DNA of 64,000 nt from Catelliglobosispora koreensis DSM 44566. GTDB taxonomy: Bacteria; Actinomycetota; Actinomycetes; Mycobacteriales; Micromonosporaceae. Numbering within the stretch: the stretch's first letter is position 1; each line of letters starts with the position of its first letter. Location of the stretch: NCBI RefSeq assembly GCF_000379685.1, contig NZ_KB903291.1, forward strand, positions 62,001 to 126,000, given 5' to 3'. The notes below the pieces were generated by a model. It made no database searches, was not told the origin of the DNA, and saw only the letters and a program-made list of their open reading frames with translations. The position numbers and the translations under genes are program-made. This document shows, piece by piece, positions 1-8,643 of the stretch.

Positions 1-1
1 T

Positions 2-706
2 GACGCGGTGCCAACGCTGGCGGCAGCCGCCCTGCACACGTCGCGGATCAGGCTTGGCACGATGGTGGCTTCGCCTAACTTCCGCCACCCGGTGCACTTC
101 GCCCGCGAAATCACCGCTCTCGACGACTTGTCTCAGGGGCGATTCAGCCTCGGCATCGGCTCTGGCGGTGTGGGTTACGACGCGTCCGTCCTCGGGCAGC
201 GTGAGCTAACCGCCCGCAGCCGGCACGAGCGGTTCGCCGAATTCGTTGAGCTGCTTGACACTCTGTTCACGGAACAGCCGCTGACCTGGCGCGGTGAGCA
301 TTATCAGGCGGTCGAGGCTTACACGACGCCTGGCTGCGTGCAGCGCCCCCACGTCCCGTTCATCGTCGCCGCTCGCGGACCACGTGCCGCCAAACTGGCC
401 GCCCGCTTTGGGCAGGGCTGGGTGACAAACGGTGGCCCGGTTGACACCGACGAGGAATGGTGGCGTGGCGTCGCCGGATCGGTGCGTCATTTCAACGAGA
501 CCGGTTCCACGATCGACCGTTACGTGACGTTCGACCCGGCGCCCACTTTTTCGCTGTCCAGTGTGGACTATTTCGAGGAATGCCTAGGCCGCGCAACGGA
601 ACTAGGCTTTACCGACGTCATCACCCACTGGCCCCGTCCCGACGGCCCGTTCGCGGGCTCTGAAGCGGTCCTTGAAGAAGTCGCCTCCCGCCTGGCTACA
701 TATTGA
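2..706 (+). CDS. LLM-class flavin-dependent oxidoreductase, C-terminal part
   Basis: This is the 3' part of a bacterial-luciferase-like (LLM class) F420- or FMN-dependent oxidoreductase; the frame is open through the left edge, so the true start lies outside the window. The visible 235 residues include the family segment [10 protein letters not shown] near the start, then [16 protein letters not shown], which is the usual helix-strand of the TIM barrel that contacts the flavin phosphate. The C-terminal part ([15 protein letters not shown]) matches the last barrel strand of the family. The cofactor and substrate cannot be told from this fragment. Its stop overlaps the end of the convergent lipoamide dehydrogenase gene by 11 bp. 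Confidence 0.85.
   Translation, partial: DAVPTLAAAALHTSRIRLGTMVASPNFRHPVHFAREITALDDLSQGRFSLGIGSGGVGYDASVLGQRELTARSRHERFAEFVELLDTLFTEQPLTWRGEHYQAVEAYTTPGCVQRPHVPFIVAARGPRAAKLAARFGQGWVTNGGPVDTDEEWWRGVAGSVRHFNETGSTIDRYVTFDPAPTFSLSSVDYFEECLGRATELGFTDVITHWPRPDGPFAGSEAVLEEVASRLATY
556..568. repeat. First exact copy of the dispersed palindrome GTCCANNNTGGAC
   Basis: Exact copies of this 13-bp interrupted palindrome start at 556, 17366, 22235, 26455, 31198, 33248, 36452, 43464, 60112, 60651 and 62150. All eleven lie within genes. Near copies with one mismatch are also frequent, for example at 13955, 31613, 32037, 45137 and 57527. Confidence 0.85.
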
Positions 707-2081
707 TCATGTGGCCTGCGAGGCCGTGGATCGCTTCCTTCACCGCTTCACCAAGCGTCGGGTGCGCGTGTACGTTGCGCGCGACCTCGTGCACGGTGAG
801 GTCCCATTGCTGGGCCAAGGTCAGCTCAGGCAGCAGTTCCGTCACCTCGGGCCCGATCAGGTGCGCGCCAAGGATTTCGCCGTGTTCCCCGTCTGACACG
901 ATCTTCACGAAACCTGCCGTGTCACCGAGCCCGTGCGCTTTTCCGTTGGCGGTAAACGGGAATTTGGCCACCTTGACGTCAAAGCCCTTTTCCCGCGCCT
1001 GAGCTTCCGTCCAGCCAAATGACGCGATCTGCGGCTGGCAGTAGGTAGCGCGCGGAATCATGACGTAGTCGAGCTCCATCGTCTCGGCTTTGCCGATCGT
1101 CTCGGCCGCGATGACGCCCATCGACTCGGCGGCGTGCGCGAGCATCAGCTTGGCGGTCACGTCACCAATCGCGAAGATGTGCGGAACACTGGTGCGGCAA
1201 CGTCCGTCGACGTCGATCGCCCCGCGTTCGGTCAGCTTGACGCCGGTCTTCTCCAGCCCATAGCCAGTGACCCTGGGCGCGAAACCGATGGCCTGCAACA
1301 CCTTGTCGGCTTCGAGCACCTGCTGCGCCCCGTCTTTGCTGACGGTCACACGCACCGAGGAGCCAGTGTCCTCAATGGACTCGACTTTCGTCGACGTGTG
1401 CACGGTGACGCCCAGCTTGCGGTAACGCTTGGCCAGCTCGGCGGAAACCTCGGCATCTTCGAGGGGTACGAGCCGGTCGAGGAATTCGACGATCGTGACC
1501 TCGACGCCGTAACTCCTTAGCACATAAGCGAATTCGACCCCGATCGCACCCGCTCCGGCGATGATGATGCTGCGCGGCAGGTCTCCGGACAGGATCTGCT
1601 CTTCATAGGTGACAACGCGAGACGAAAGTGACGTGCCGGGCAGCAGACGGGTCGTCGCGCCAACGGCGATGATGCAGTTGCCGAAACTGATCGTGTCGGA
1701 GCCGACCTGCAAGGTGTGAGCATCGGTGAAGACCGCGCGCCCGTTGAACTGCGTGATCTTGTTCTTCTTCATCAGGTAGTGGACGCCTTTGACTCGCCCA
1801 TCGGCCACCTGCCGGCTGCGCGTGAAGGCGGCACCGTAATCGACCGAAACCTTGCCGTCGACGTTGATGCCAAACTTGGCCGCTTCGGTCGTGAAGATCT
1901 GCACCAGTTCCGCGTTTCGCAGCAGTGCCTTAGACGGAATGCAGCCGACATTGAGGCAGACGCCGCCCCAGTATTTCTCCTCGACGATGGCAACGCTCAA
2001 ACCCAGCTGAGCGGCCCGCACCGCGGCTGTGTAGCCACCGGGGCCTGCTCCCAGGACGACAACATCAAAGTGTGCGCTCAC
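696..2081 (-). CDS. lpdA: Dihydrolipoyl dehydrogenase (E3)
   Basis: This flavoprotein reoxidises dihydrolipoamide with NAD+ in 2-oxo acid dehydrogenase complexes. The 461-residue length is normal for E3. The FAD-binding GAGPGG is at residues 11-16, the redox-active disulfide is C42/C47 in GGVCLNVGC, the NAD site is [10 protein letters not shown] near residue 175, and the C-terminal His-Glu pair that acts as base is H440/E445 in HAHPTLGEA. The start is GTG at 2081, which forms a GTGA overlap with the stop of the upstream DeoR-type gene, so the two are probably translationally coupled. Kgd, encoded at 41.9 kb, needs such an E3 partner, but no direct link is visible. It overlaps the convergent LLM gene by 11 bp. 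Confidence 0.95.
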   Translation of the reverse strand: MSAHFDVVVLGAGPGGYTAAVRAAQLGLSVAIVEEKYWGGVCLNVGCIPSKALLRNAELVQIFTTEAAKFGINVDGKVSVDYGAAFTRSRQVADGRVKGVHYLMKKNKITQFNGRAVFTDAHTLQVGSDTISFGNCIIAVGATTRLLPGTSLSSRVVTYEEQILSGDLPRSIIIAGAGAIGVEFAYVLRSYGVEVTIVEFLDRLVPLEDAEVSAELAKRYRKLGVTVHTSTKVESIEDTGSSVRVTVSKDGAQQVLEADKVLQAIGFAPRVTGYGLEKTGVKLTERGAIDVDGRCRTSVPHIFAIGDVTAKLMLAHAAESMGVIAAETIGKAETMELDYVMIPRATYCQPQIASFGWTEAQAREKGFDVKVAKFPFTANGKAHGLGDTAGFVKIVSDGEHGEILGAHLIGPEVTELLPELTLAQQWDLTVHEVARNVHAHPTLGEAVKEAIHGLAGHMINM

Positions 2082-2863
2082 ACCTGCGACGGTACCTCGG
2101 TCACGATGAGCTCACCGACGGCTTGACGCAACACCTGCTGAGCAGGCTGAGGCAGCCCACTGTCGGTGATCACTACGTGGGCCTCGGCGAGCGCCGCGAT
2201 CGTGGAGATCCCGAGCAGATCCCATTTGGAGTGATCGGCCAGGACGACCAGTTTTTCGGCGGCGGCGACCAGCGCGCGGTCCGTGTCAGCCTCCATCAGG
2301 TTGGGCGTGGTGAAACCGCCGCGCTCGCTGATGCCGTGCACGCCGAGGAACAGCAAGTCCAGGTGGAACGTGCGAATCGCCGCCACGGCAACCGGACCGA
2401 CAAGGGCATCTGAAGGCGTGCGTACGCCGCCGGTCAGCACCACCGTCTGATCAGGCCGCCCTGAGCGGTAGAAGACATCGGCCACCGGGACGGAGTTCGT
2501 CACGACGGTCAGCTCGGGCACGCCCGTCAGCCTCAGTGCGAGTTCCGCTGTCGTTGTTCCCGCCGACAGTGCCACGGCCATTCCCGGGTGCACGAGTTCC
2601 GCTGCACGGGACGCGATCGCGGCTTTCTCCGCCCGATTGCGTACCGACTTGGCCGCGAAGCCAGGCTCCTCAGTGGACCCCGGCCGCACGACGGTCGCCC
2701 CGCCGTGCACCTTGGCCACCAGGCCCTGATCTGCCAGGGTTTCCAAGTCGCGCCGGATCGTCATGTCGGACACGCTGAACTCGGTGACGAGGTCGCTGAC
2801 CCGCACGCCGCCGTGCAGGCGAACGCGTTCCAAGATGGCGGCCTGCCGCTGTTGCGCTAACAC
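2078..2863 (-). CDS. DeoR/GlpR-family transcriptional regulator
   Basis: This 261-residue repressor has an N-terminal DeoR-type winged helix ([13 protein letters not shown], then [19 protein letters not shown], about residues 2-55) followed by a DeoRC sugar-phosphate sensor domain with the family stretch [15 protein letters not shown] and a C-terminal VLADHSKWD motif. I chose the GTG at 2863 because it starts exactly at the conserved helix; the frame stays open further upstream to 3271, but that extension has no domain and lies antisense to the next gene. Codon 2 is the rare leucine codon TTA. DeoR proteins of this type usually sense phosphorylated sugars. Here it is coupled to lpdA, whose expression it may control. 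Confidence 0.88.
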   Translation of the reverse strand: MLAQQRQAAILERVRLHGGVRVSDLVTEFSVSDMTIRRDLETLADQGLVAKVHGGATVVRPGSTEEPGFAAKSVRNRAEKAAIASRAAELVHPGMAVALSAGTTTAELALRLTGVPELTVVTNSVPVADVFYRSGRPDQTVVLTGGVRTPSDALVGPVAVAAIRTFHLDLLFLGVHGISERGGFTTPNLMEADTDRALVAAAEKLVVLADHSKWDLLGISTIAALAEAHVVITDSGLPQPAQQVLRQAVGELIVTEVPSQV

Positions 2864-2899
2864 ACCACACACCCTATTACCGTCAGCTACGTTCAGCTT

Positions 2900-4078
2900 G
2901 TGGAGACGGGGCACGGCCACAGCCACACCCACGAGCCGGAAGATCTTCCTCCGGCCCCAGCCCGCGTCCGCCACTTGATGCAGGCCATCTTGCTGCCTTT
3001 GGTGGCCGCCACGCTCGTGGGGCTCATGGTCTTCTGGCCCCGTGGGGCCGCGCCCACTTCTAATTCTGGTTCGCGGGTACTCGAAAGAGCACGCATCGAG
3101 TCGGTCACCCCCGTGTGCCCACAGGGCACGCCAGCAACCCCCGGCGGCAGCTGCTCGACAGCGGTGGTCCGCATCGGTGAGCAGACGTTCGACGCCACTG
3201 TCCCGAGTGGACGCAGCGCCCCGGTCGTCAAAGCAGGCGACCGCGTGGTCGTGGCTCAGGCTGGCGGTCAATACGCGGTCGTCGACTTCGATCGCGGCCG
3301 CGAACTCCTCGCCCTGATCGCTTTGTTCGCCGCCGCCGTGATCGCGTTCGCCCGCTGGCGCGGTCTCACGAGCTTGCTCGGCTTAGCGGTCAGTTTCGCG
3401 GTGCTGCTGTGGTTCATCCTGCCCGCGATTCAGCGCGGAACGTCACCGCTGCCGGTTGCGATCGTGGGAGCGGCCGCCATCATGTTCGCCGTCATCTATC
3501 TCACCCATGGTGTCAGCGTCACCACGTCGGTGGCGGTGCTGGGAACCCTTGCCGCCCTTGTGCTCACAGGACTGCTCGGGCTGCTCGTCACGGTCGTGCT
3601 CAAACTCAACGGCAGCGGAACGGACGACACAGCGATCCTGAGCAATATCCTGCCGGGCGTCGACTTACGTGGCCTTCTGCTCGCCGGGATCATCATCGGC
3701 ACCCTGGGCGTCCTCGACGACGTGACCGTGACCCAGACGAGCATCGTCAACGAGCTCGCCCTGCATAACCCAGGCTTGAGCGCGCGTCAGCTATACCGTT
3801 CAGCGCTACGAGTCGGGCGGTCACACGTGGCTTCCGTGGTCAACACGATCATCCTCGCCTACGCCGGAGCGTCGCTGCCGCTCCTGCTCCTGCTCGTCGC
3901 CGGCGGCACAGGCGCGATGAACGTCCTCACGACACAGGCCCTGTCCGCCGAAATCGTCCGCAGCGTCGTCGGCACCCTGGGCCTGATCGCCGCCGTCCCC
4001 ATAACGACCGCTCTAGCGGCATGGATCTGTGCGAAACGCCTCAGCGGCGCAGGCGAGAGCGTTAGCGTGACCTCATGA
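2900..4078 (+). CDS. YibE/F-family multipass membrane protein
   Basis: The 392-residue protein matches the YibE/YibF family of bacterial membrane proteins of unknown function. It starts with a His-rich cytoplasmic tail (GHGHSHTHE, residues 4-12), then one membrane helix, an extracytoplasmic soluble region (about residues 50-135) and seven or so further helices. The conserved family core LGVLDDVTVTQTS is present near residue 272. The histidine tail could bind metal, but that is inference. The start is the GTG at 2900, 36 bp from the divergent DeoR start, so the two genes share a very short promoter region. It is coupled by an ATGA overlap to the next membrane protein. Confidence 0.85.
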   Translation: METGHGHSHTHEPEDLPPAPARVRHLMQAILLPLVAATLVGLMVFWPRGAAPTSNSGSRVLERARIESVTPVCPQGTPATPGGSCSTAVVRIGEQTFDATVPSGRSAPVVKAGDRVVVAQAGGQYAVVDFDRGRELLALIALFAAAVIAFARWRGLTSLLGLAVSFAVLLWFILPAIQRGTSPLPVAIVGAAAIMFAVIYLTHGVSVTTSVAVLGTLAALVLTGLLGLLVTVVLKLNGSGTDDTAILSNILPGVDLRGLLLAGIIIGTLGVLDDVTVTQTSIVNELALHNPGLSARQLYRSALRVGRSHVASVVNTIILAYAGASLPLLLLLVAGGTGAMNVLTTQALSAEIVRSVVGTLGLIAAVPITTALAAWICAKRLSGAGESVSVTS

Positions 4079-4506
4079 CCGACTCTCAAGACACCCCTGA
4101 GGTGCTCGAAGAGTACGAACTAACGGTCGAAGAGGACCGCTACGACGGCTGGGTGCTTTTCGCCGCTCTGCTCATGTTGCTCACCGGCGTCTTCAACTTC
4201 ATTGAGGGCCTGGTCTCCCTCATGAACGACAACTACCGAGCCGTGATCTCGCGCTTCGGCGTGCTCGTTTTCGGCCTCAACGGCTGGGGCTGGATCCACC
4301 TCATCTTCGGCCTCGCGCTGATCGCCATCGGCGTGGGCCTTCTGATGGGCCTTGAGTGGTCGGTGCCCGCCGCGATCGCCGCAGCCGGCGGGACAGCGGT
4401 CCTCCACATGCTCTATCTATTCACGTCGCCATATTGGTCGCTCGTCGTCATCGCGCTGTGCATCGCCGTCATCTACGGCCTGACCGTCAAGTGGCGATCC
4501 GTTTAG
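4075..4506 (+). CDS. DUF7144-like four-helix membrane protein
   Basis: The 143-residue protein has an acidic cytoplasmic N terminus (about 25 residues) followed by four hydrophobic segments. The motifs GWVLFAALLMLLTGVFNFIEG and LFGLNGWGWIHLIFGLALI (each part of longer helices) are typical of the actinobacterial family now called DUF7144, whose function is not known. It begins inside the stop codon of the YibE/F gene (ATGA at 4075-4078), so the two are coexpressed. Its 3' end overlaps the convergent SRPBCC gene by 20 bp. Family name is from recall of the pattern. Confidence 0.8.
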   Translation: MTDSQDTPEVLEEYELTVEEDRYDGWVLFAALLMLLTGVFNFIEGLVSLMNDNYRAVISRFGVLVFGLNGWGWIHLIFGLALIAIGVGLLMGLEWSVPAAIAAAGGTAVLHMLYLFTSPYWSLVVIALCIAVIYGLTVKWRSV

Positions 4507-4930
4507 CTTTCCCTTCAAGGGTTCGCTTGAGGTTGACCATGTTCTCGCGTTCCTGGCGCCGCATGATCCGAATGAAGACCGGGAAGATTAGGCGCATCAG
4601 CAACCCGTTCGGCTCGGCATCGAACGTGGCGGCCAGTCGCGTTCCCGTGCCCTCTGGCGTGAGGTGCCCCGTGAACGTGACAGACACCGGACCGCCGTTG
4701 ACATAAGACCAGTGATGCGGCCGGTCGAACGCCACGCACTCGACCTCAATGTGCTTGCTCTGCTTCCACTTGGCCAAATAGCGCGAGCCCACACCGACTT
4801 GGCCATCAGTGAGCAACTCCATGGACTCCACGCCCGGATTCCATTCGAGTTCACTGCGCAGATCCACCAGGTAGTCGAAGACGTCCTCGGGTGATCGCTC
4901 GATATAGGTAGTGCTTTCTATGACAGTCAT
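4487..4930 (-). CDS. SRPBCC-family lipid/ligand-binding protein
   Basis: The 147-residue protein has the START/Bet v1-like pattern of the polyketide cyclase/dehydrase family: the opening strand TVIESTTYIERSPEDVFDYL, then WNPGVESMELL, a central YLAKWKQ strand and a long C-terminal helix (MRRQERENMVNLKRTLEGK). Such proteins bind hydrophobic ligands in a cavity; no specific reaction can be assigned. I chose ATG at 4930, which overlaps the stop of the upstream membrane-protein gene (ATGA), over longer frames that run antisense. The pair is divergent from a TetR regulator and probably its target. Confidence 0.85.
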   Translation of the reverse strand: MTVIESTTYIERSPEDVFDYLVDLRSELEWNPGVESMELLTDGQVGVGSRYLAKWKQSKHIEVECVAFDRPHHWSYVNGGPVSVTFTGHLTPEGTGTRLAATFDAEPNGLLMRLIFPVFIRIMRRQERENMVNLKRTLEGKAKRIAT

Positions 4931-5313
4931 CGCAGGCTGCTCCATCCGATGAAGATGAGAATCGTGCGGGCCAGCGCGAAAACCGGCCCGAAGGGCAGGG
5001 CGAAGCCCCACCAGAACAAGGCACCAAAAGGCAGCAGGGCCAAGGCGAGATAGGCGCCGCTGCGGTGTCCACGCCAGAGCAGCCAGCCCGCGACCCCTTC
5101 CAGCACGCACACCAGCAGGAACAGTGCTAAGAGCGGAACAGACGTTTTCAGCCCGTGCCGCTCGAACGGCCCGCCTCCATAGGCGGGGAATCCAAACACG
5201 ATCGGGAGGTTCTTTCCGATCATCAAGTTGCGCATGGCAGGCAGCGTGAACACGCCGAACCCGACTGACGTCACCCAGCAAAGAACGGCCGCGATCCGGA
5301 TCGACGCTCCCAT
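4927..5313 (-). CDS. Small four-helix membrane protein, probable TetR target
   Basis: The 128-residue protein has four hydrophobic segments (residues about 5-25, 50-70, 75-95 and 100-122) and no family I can name. The ATG at 5313 is preferred because it has an AGGCGGG-like ribosome site upstream; a GTG at 5340 in the same frame would overlap the palindromic operator. It is translationally coupled to the SRPBCC gene. A membrane protein plus a ligand-binding protein under a TetR repressor suggests handling of a small lipophilic compound, which is inference. Confidence 0.7.
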   Translation of the reverse strand: MGASIRIAAVLCWVTSVGFGVFTLPAMRNLMIGKNLPIVFGFPAYGGGPFERHGLKTSVPLLALFLLVCVLEGVAGWLLWRGHRSGAYLALALLPFGALFWWGFALPFGPVFALARTILIFIGWSSLR

Positions 5314-5338
5314 GAACCCGCCTAGGCTAGAACTAATC

Positions 5339-5357
5339 ACTAGTGGCAGCCACTAGT
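5339..5357. promoter_or_regulatory. Perfect palindrome, probable TetR operator
   Basis: ACTAGTGGC-A-GCCACTAGT is a perfect inverted repeat with 9-bp arms and a single central base. It lies between the divergent membrane-protein/SRPBCC pair (start 5313) and the TetR gene (start 5386), just where a TetR dimer would block both promoters. Extra CTAG half-sites flank it at about 5322-5328 and 5365-5370. Confidence 0.75.
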
Positions 5358-5385
5358 TATCTTGTCTAGTAGTCTCGATGCTGCG

Positions 5386-6111
5386 ATGAGTGATGTCAAG
5401 CGCCTCCCGAACCAGAGCGCAGGCCAGAAGCCAGGTCAGAAGCGCAAAGAGCAGGCTGCGGCGACGCGCCGCCGCATCGTGGACGCGGCTTATCGCCTCT
5501 TCTGCGAGCAGGGCTACGCACTCACCACGATGGAAAGCATCGGCCGCGAAGCCAGAGTGGCGGTCCAGACCGTCTACTACGTGTTCCGCACCAAGGCGCA
5601 CCTGCTCCGCGAGGTCATTGAGGTAACCGCGGCGGGTCTGCCCGAGCCCGCGCCGGTGATGCAACGTGGCTGGATGCAGGAGGCATTGTCAGCACTCGAC
5701 GGCCATCGTGCACTGGCCTTGGTGATCGAGCACGGCGTGGACATCTACGCGCGGATGGCTCCGCTGAGCCAAGCCGTGCACACCGCAGCGGCTTCCGATC
5801 CTGACATCGACGCCCATTGGCAGAACATAGCTGCCGCCAGAAGGACCGGAATGGGCCAGCTGATCACGACTATCGCCGCTCATGGCCACCTTCGGCACGG
5901 CCTGACCCCTGAGCGGGCAGCCGACATCATGTTTGTCATTAACAGCCACGAGACGTTTCTTGGCCTGACCCGTGACGCTGGCTGGACCGTGCCCGAGTTC
6001 AAGGCCTGGCTCTACGAAACGCTCAGTAGCCAGCTCTTCCCACCGCACGGAAAGGTCCCGCCGAACGCCACGAAGGATCTTTCTTTCCACGATCTCGTCC
6101 AGCACCGCTAA
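5386..6111 (+). CDS. TetR/AcrR-family transcriptional regulator
   Basis: The 241-residue protein has a TetR helix-turn-helix: ATRRRIVDAAYRLFCEQGY (part of helix 1), TTMESIGREARVAVQTVYYVF (helices 2-3) and KAHLLREVIE. The rest is an all-helical ligand-binding and dimer domain that I cannot match to a ligand class. A basic N-terminal tail of about 30 residues (QKPGQKRKEQ) precedes the HTH. I chose ATG at 5386; a TTG at 5362 in frame would fall within 5 bp of the operator palindrome and lacks a ribosome site. It probably represses itself and the divergent pair. Confidence 0.9.
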   Translation: MSDVKRLPNQSAGQKPGQKRKEQAAATRRRIVDAAYRLFCEQGYALTTMESIGREARVAVQTVYYVFRTKAHLLREVIEVTAAGLPEPAPVMQRGWMQEALSALDGHRALALVIEHGVDIYARMAPLSQAVHTAAASDPDIDAHWQNIAAARRTGMGQLITTIAAHGHLRHGLTPERAADIMFVINSHETFLGLTRDAGWTVPEFKAWLYETLSSQLFPPHGKVPPNATKDLSFHDLVQHR

Positions 6112-6166
6112 GACTGGTGATCCCCGCGATGGTGCCGCCCCCTGAACGGGCCTTAAAGTCCCGGGC

Positions 6167-6913
6167 ATGAGAGTTGCAGTTGTCACCGGCGCAGGCCGGG
6201 GTATCGGAGCCGGCACCGCTATCCGGCTCGCCGCGGATGGGTTCGCCGTCGCCGTTGTCGACCTGACGCAGGAGCAGGCCGCGGAAACAGTGCAGACGAT
6301 CACGGACAAGGGCGGCAAGGCGATCGCCGTTGGGGCCAACGTCGCCGACGCGGAGAGCGTCAAAGCCGCCTTCGCGAAGATCGCCGACGAGCTGGGCCCG
6401 CCCGTGGTGCTCGTGAACAACGCTGGGGTTCTGCGTGACAATCTGCTGTTCAAGATGTCCGAAGAGGACTGGGACACGGTCATGTCCGTCCACCTGCGCG
6501 GGGCGTTCCTGTGCACACGTGAGGCGCAGAAGTTCATGGTCGAGCAGAAGTACGGCCGCATCGTGAACCTGTCGTCAACGTCCGCCCTTGGCAATCGGGG
6601 CCAGGCGAACTATGCCGCCGCCAAGGCCGGGATGCAGGGCTTCACCAAGACACTCGCCGTTGAACTGGGCCCCTTTGGCGTCACGGCCAACGCGGTCGCG
6701 CCCGGCTTCATCGTCACCGAGATGACCGCCGCGACGGCTGCTCGCGTGGGCGTGGACTTCGAGGCGTTCCAAGCGGCCCGTGCCGCCGAGACTCCTGTTA
6801 GGAGAGTCGGTTACCCCGACGACATCGCGCACACCATTTCGTTCCTGGTCAGTGAAGGTGCTGGATTCGTCACTGGCCAAGTTATCTATGTTTCCGGTGG
6901 TTCTCGCGGTTAA
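6167..6913 (+). CDS. FabG-like short-chain dehydrogenase/reductase
   Basis: The 248-residue classical SDR probably reduces a beta-ketoacyl thioester or similar carbonyl with NAD(P)H. TGAGRGIG (residues 7-14) binds the cofactor, NNAG is at 84-87, and the catalytic S136/Y149/K153 are in place (NYAAAKAG). The closing segment GAGFVTGQVIYVSGG is typical of FabG proteins. The VVDLT stretch after strand beta-2 carries an Asp, which usually favours NAD over NADP. It stands alone between the TetR gene and a secreted hydrolase, so its pathway is not shown by context. Confidence 0.92.
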   Translation: MRVAVVTGAGRGIGAGTAIRLAADGFAVAVVDLTQEQAAETVQTITDKGGKAIAVGANVADAESVKAAFAKIADELGPPVVLVNNAGVLRDNLLFKMSEEDWDTVMSVHLRGAFLCTREAQKFMVEQKYGRIVNLSSTSALGNRGQANYAAAKAGMQGFTKTLAVELGPFGVTANAVAPGFIVTEMTAATAARVGVDFEAFQAARAAETPVRRVGYPDDIAHTISFLVSEGAGFVTGQVIYVSGGSRG

Positions 6914-6955
6914 GATTTTGTTACCAACGAGTATTGTGTTCTAGCTCACCGCATG

Positions 6956-6971
6956 GTTACCTCTCGGTAAC
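6956..6971. promoter_or_regulatory. Inverted repeat upstream of secreted hydrolase
   Basis: GTTACC-TCTC-GGTAAC is a perfect 6-bp inverted repeat with a 4-base spacer, 20 bp before the start of the CocE-like gene and next to its ribosome site AAGAGG (6981-6986). It could be an operator or a 5' UTR hairpin. Confidence 0.45.
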
Positions 6972-6991
6972 TTCTCCCGAAAGAGGTTGCC

Positions 6992-8548
6992 ATGCGGAGA
7001 ACTGTCCCTCTCCTGCTAGCTGCCGTATTGACCGTTGTCGGTTTGGGTGCCCCGGCCCAAGCCGCACCTACCACCGGATTCCGGTTCGTCGACATCGCCG
7101 CGTACCAAGGCGTAGTCCTCAAAGCCAATGTCATCGAACCAACGTCGGCCGGGCGTCATCCGGCCATCGTGTTCCCTTCCAGCTGGGGTCTCAACGACCT
7201 CGAATACCTTGCCCAGGCCCAAAAACTGGCCGAAGGCGGGTACACCGTGCTGTCGTACACTCCTCGTGGCTGGTGGCAGTCCGGCGGTGAGATCGACACC
7301 GCGGGCCCTAAGGACATGGCAGACGTGTCCAAAGTGCTCGACTGGCTCGTGGCCAACACGACCGCTGATGTCAACCGCATCGGCATGGCCGGTGTCTCCT
7401 ACGGCGGTGGCATCAGTTTGCTCGCCACCGCACACGACACCCGGGTCAAAGCCGTCGCTTCGCTATCCGGCTGGACCGACCTCGTCGGATCTCTGTTTGG
7501 CGGCGACACGCGGCGCCTGCAATCCAGTGCGCTGCTTGGGTTCGCGGCTCAGCTCCTGGGCCGTCCGTCAGTGGAACTCAACAACATGCTCGCGGACTTC
7601 TATGCCTACGAAAACGTTGAAGGCATCAAAGCATTCGGGCGCACCCGTTCCGCCGCAACATATCTGAGCACCATCAACGCTCGCCGCCCGGCGATCCTGA
7701 TGGCTAACGCCTATGGCGACTCCATTTTCCCGCCTAACCAGATCGCCGACTTCTTCTCGGCGCTCACCGGCCCGAAGCGGATGGAGCTGCACCCAGGCGA
7801 CCATGCGATCCCTGAACTGACCGGCCTAGCGGGTCTGGACAACGCCGTCTGGACTTCGACTCGCCGCTGGTTCGACCGGCACCTGTCGGGCATCGCCAAC
7901 GGGATCGACACCGAAAACCCGGTCGTGCTCAAGTCTTTGACAGGTGGTGCGTCCGAGTCTTTCGCGAGCTGGGCGGGTGTCCCGGCAACGACGCGGCGGC
8001 TGGGCCTTGGCTCCGTTTCTTTCTTCACGGGTACTGGAGAACTAGGCGGATCACCGTCAAGTGGCTGGACGCGGTCAGCCGAGATCAACCCGGACACGGT
8101 GGCGGCGGGTGGCCTGATCATGCTGTCGCAAGGTCTCCAAGCGCTCACGGGAATCCCGCCGACGGCATGGATTCCGGGTGTCAACCGCATCAATGCCGGT
8201 GTGTGGATCGCCTCCTCCGACAGTGGTTTGAAGGTGCGGGGAACGCCGTCTGTCCACTTGCGAGTCAAGCCGGAACGCAACGAGGGCACGCTCGTGGCCT
8301 ACCTCTATGACATGGATTGGTCGGGCACGGGACGGCTGATCACCCACGCGCCACTGTCGTGGCGTGGCGGTGCCGGGTCTTACCGTGACCTGGACATCCG
8401 CCTGCCGGCGGTCAGCTATGACGTCCCGTCCGGGCACAAGCTCGTGCTCGTGGTCGATGGTCACGACGGTTTCTACCTCGACGACAACGACCTGTTCGCT
8501 ACGGCGACGTTTGGCGGACCGTCCTGGGTCGACCTGCCGATCCGTTAA
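6992..8548 (+). CDS. Secreted CocE/S15-type alpha/beta hydrolase
   Basis: The 518-residue protein carries a Sec signal peptide (MRRTVPLLLAAVLTVVGLG, cleavage near AQAA, residue 25). A peptidase S15/CocE-like alpha/beta-hydrolase domain follows, with nucleophile S136 in GVSYGG and a probable catalytic histidine in HPGDHAIPE. The C-terminal third is the beta-sandwich of the X-Pro dipeptidyl-peptidase C-terminal domain (INAGVWIASS ... LVLVVDGHD). Family members hydrolyse acylated peptides or esters; the substrate here is unknown. The ribosome site AAGAGG precedes the ATG by 5 bp. It is transcribed on its own and followed by a GC-rich hairpin. Confidence 0.88.
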   Translation: MRRTVPLLLAAVLTVVGLGAPAQAAPTTGFRFVDIAAYQGVVLKANVIEPTSAGRHPAIVFPSSWGLNDLEYLAQAQKLAEGGYTVLSYTPRGWWQSGGEIDTAGPKDMADVSKVLDWLVANTTADVNRIGMAGVSYGGGISLLATAHDTRVKAVASLSGWTDLVGSLFGGDTRRLQSSALLGFAAQLLGRPSVELNNMLADFYAYENVEGIKAFGRTRSAATYLSTINARRPAILMANAYGDSIFPPNQIADFFSALTGPKRMELHPGDHAIPELTGLAGLDNAVWTSTRRWFDRHLSGIANGIDTENPVVLKSLTGGASESFASWAGVPATTRRLGLGSVSFFTGTGELGGSPSSGWTRSAEINPDTVAAGGLIMLSQGLQALTGIPPTAWIPGVNRINAGVWIASSDSGLKVRGTPSVHLRVKPERNEGTLVAYLYDMDWSGTGRLITHAPLSWRGGAGSYRDLDIRLPAVSYDVPSGHKLVLVVDGHDGFYLDDNDLFATATFGGPSWVDLPIR

Positions 8549-8568
8549 CGAACCGCTCCACGAAATGC

Positions 8569-8597
8569 GCTGGCCGTCCTGCCCGAGGGCGGCCAGC
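8569..8597 (+). terminator. GC-rich hairpin after the S15-type hydrolase gene
   Basis: GCTGGCCG pairs with CGGCCAGC, extended by three more pairs including one G-U, around a loop TGCCCGA, 20 bp after the stop codon. There is no run of T afterwards, which is common for actinomycete terminators. Confidence 0.55.
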
Positions 8598-8643
8598 GAC
8601 ACCTAAGCAGGATTGGTGTCAGACCTAAGGCCGACGGCCACCC

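Noticed and set aside
2864-3271. Upstream extension of the DeoR frame to 3271
   Set aside because: The extension overlaps the divergent YibE/F gene in antisense and adds no homology; the winged helix starts at the GTG at 2863.
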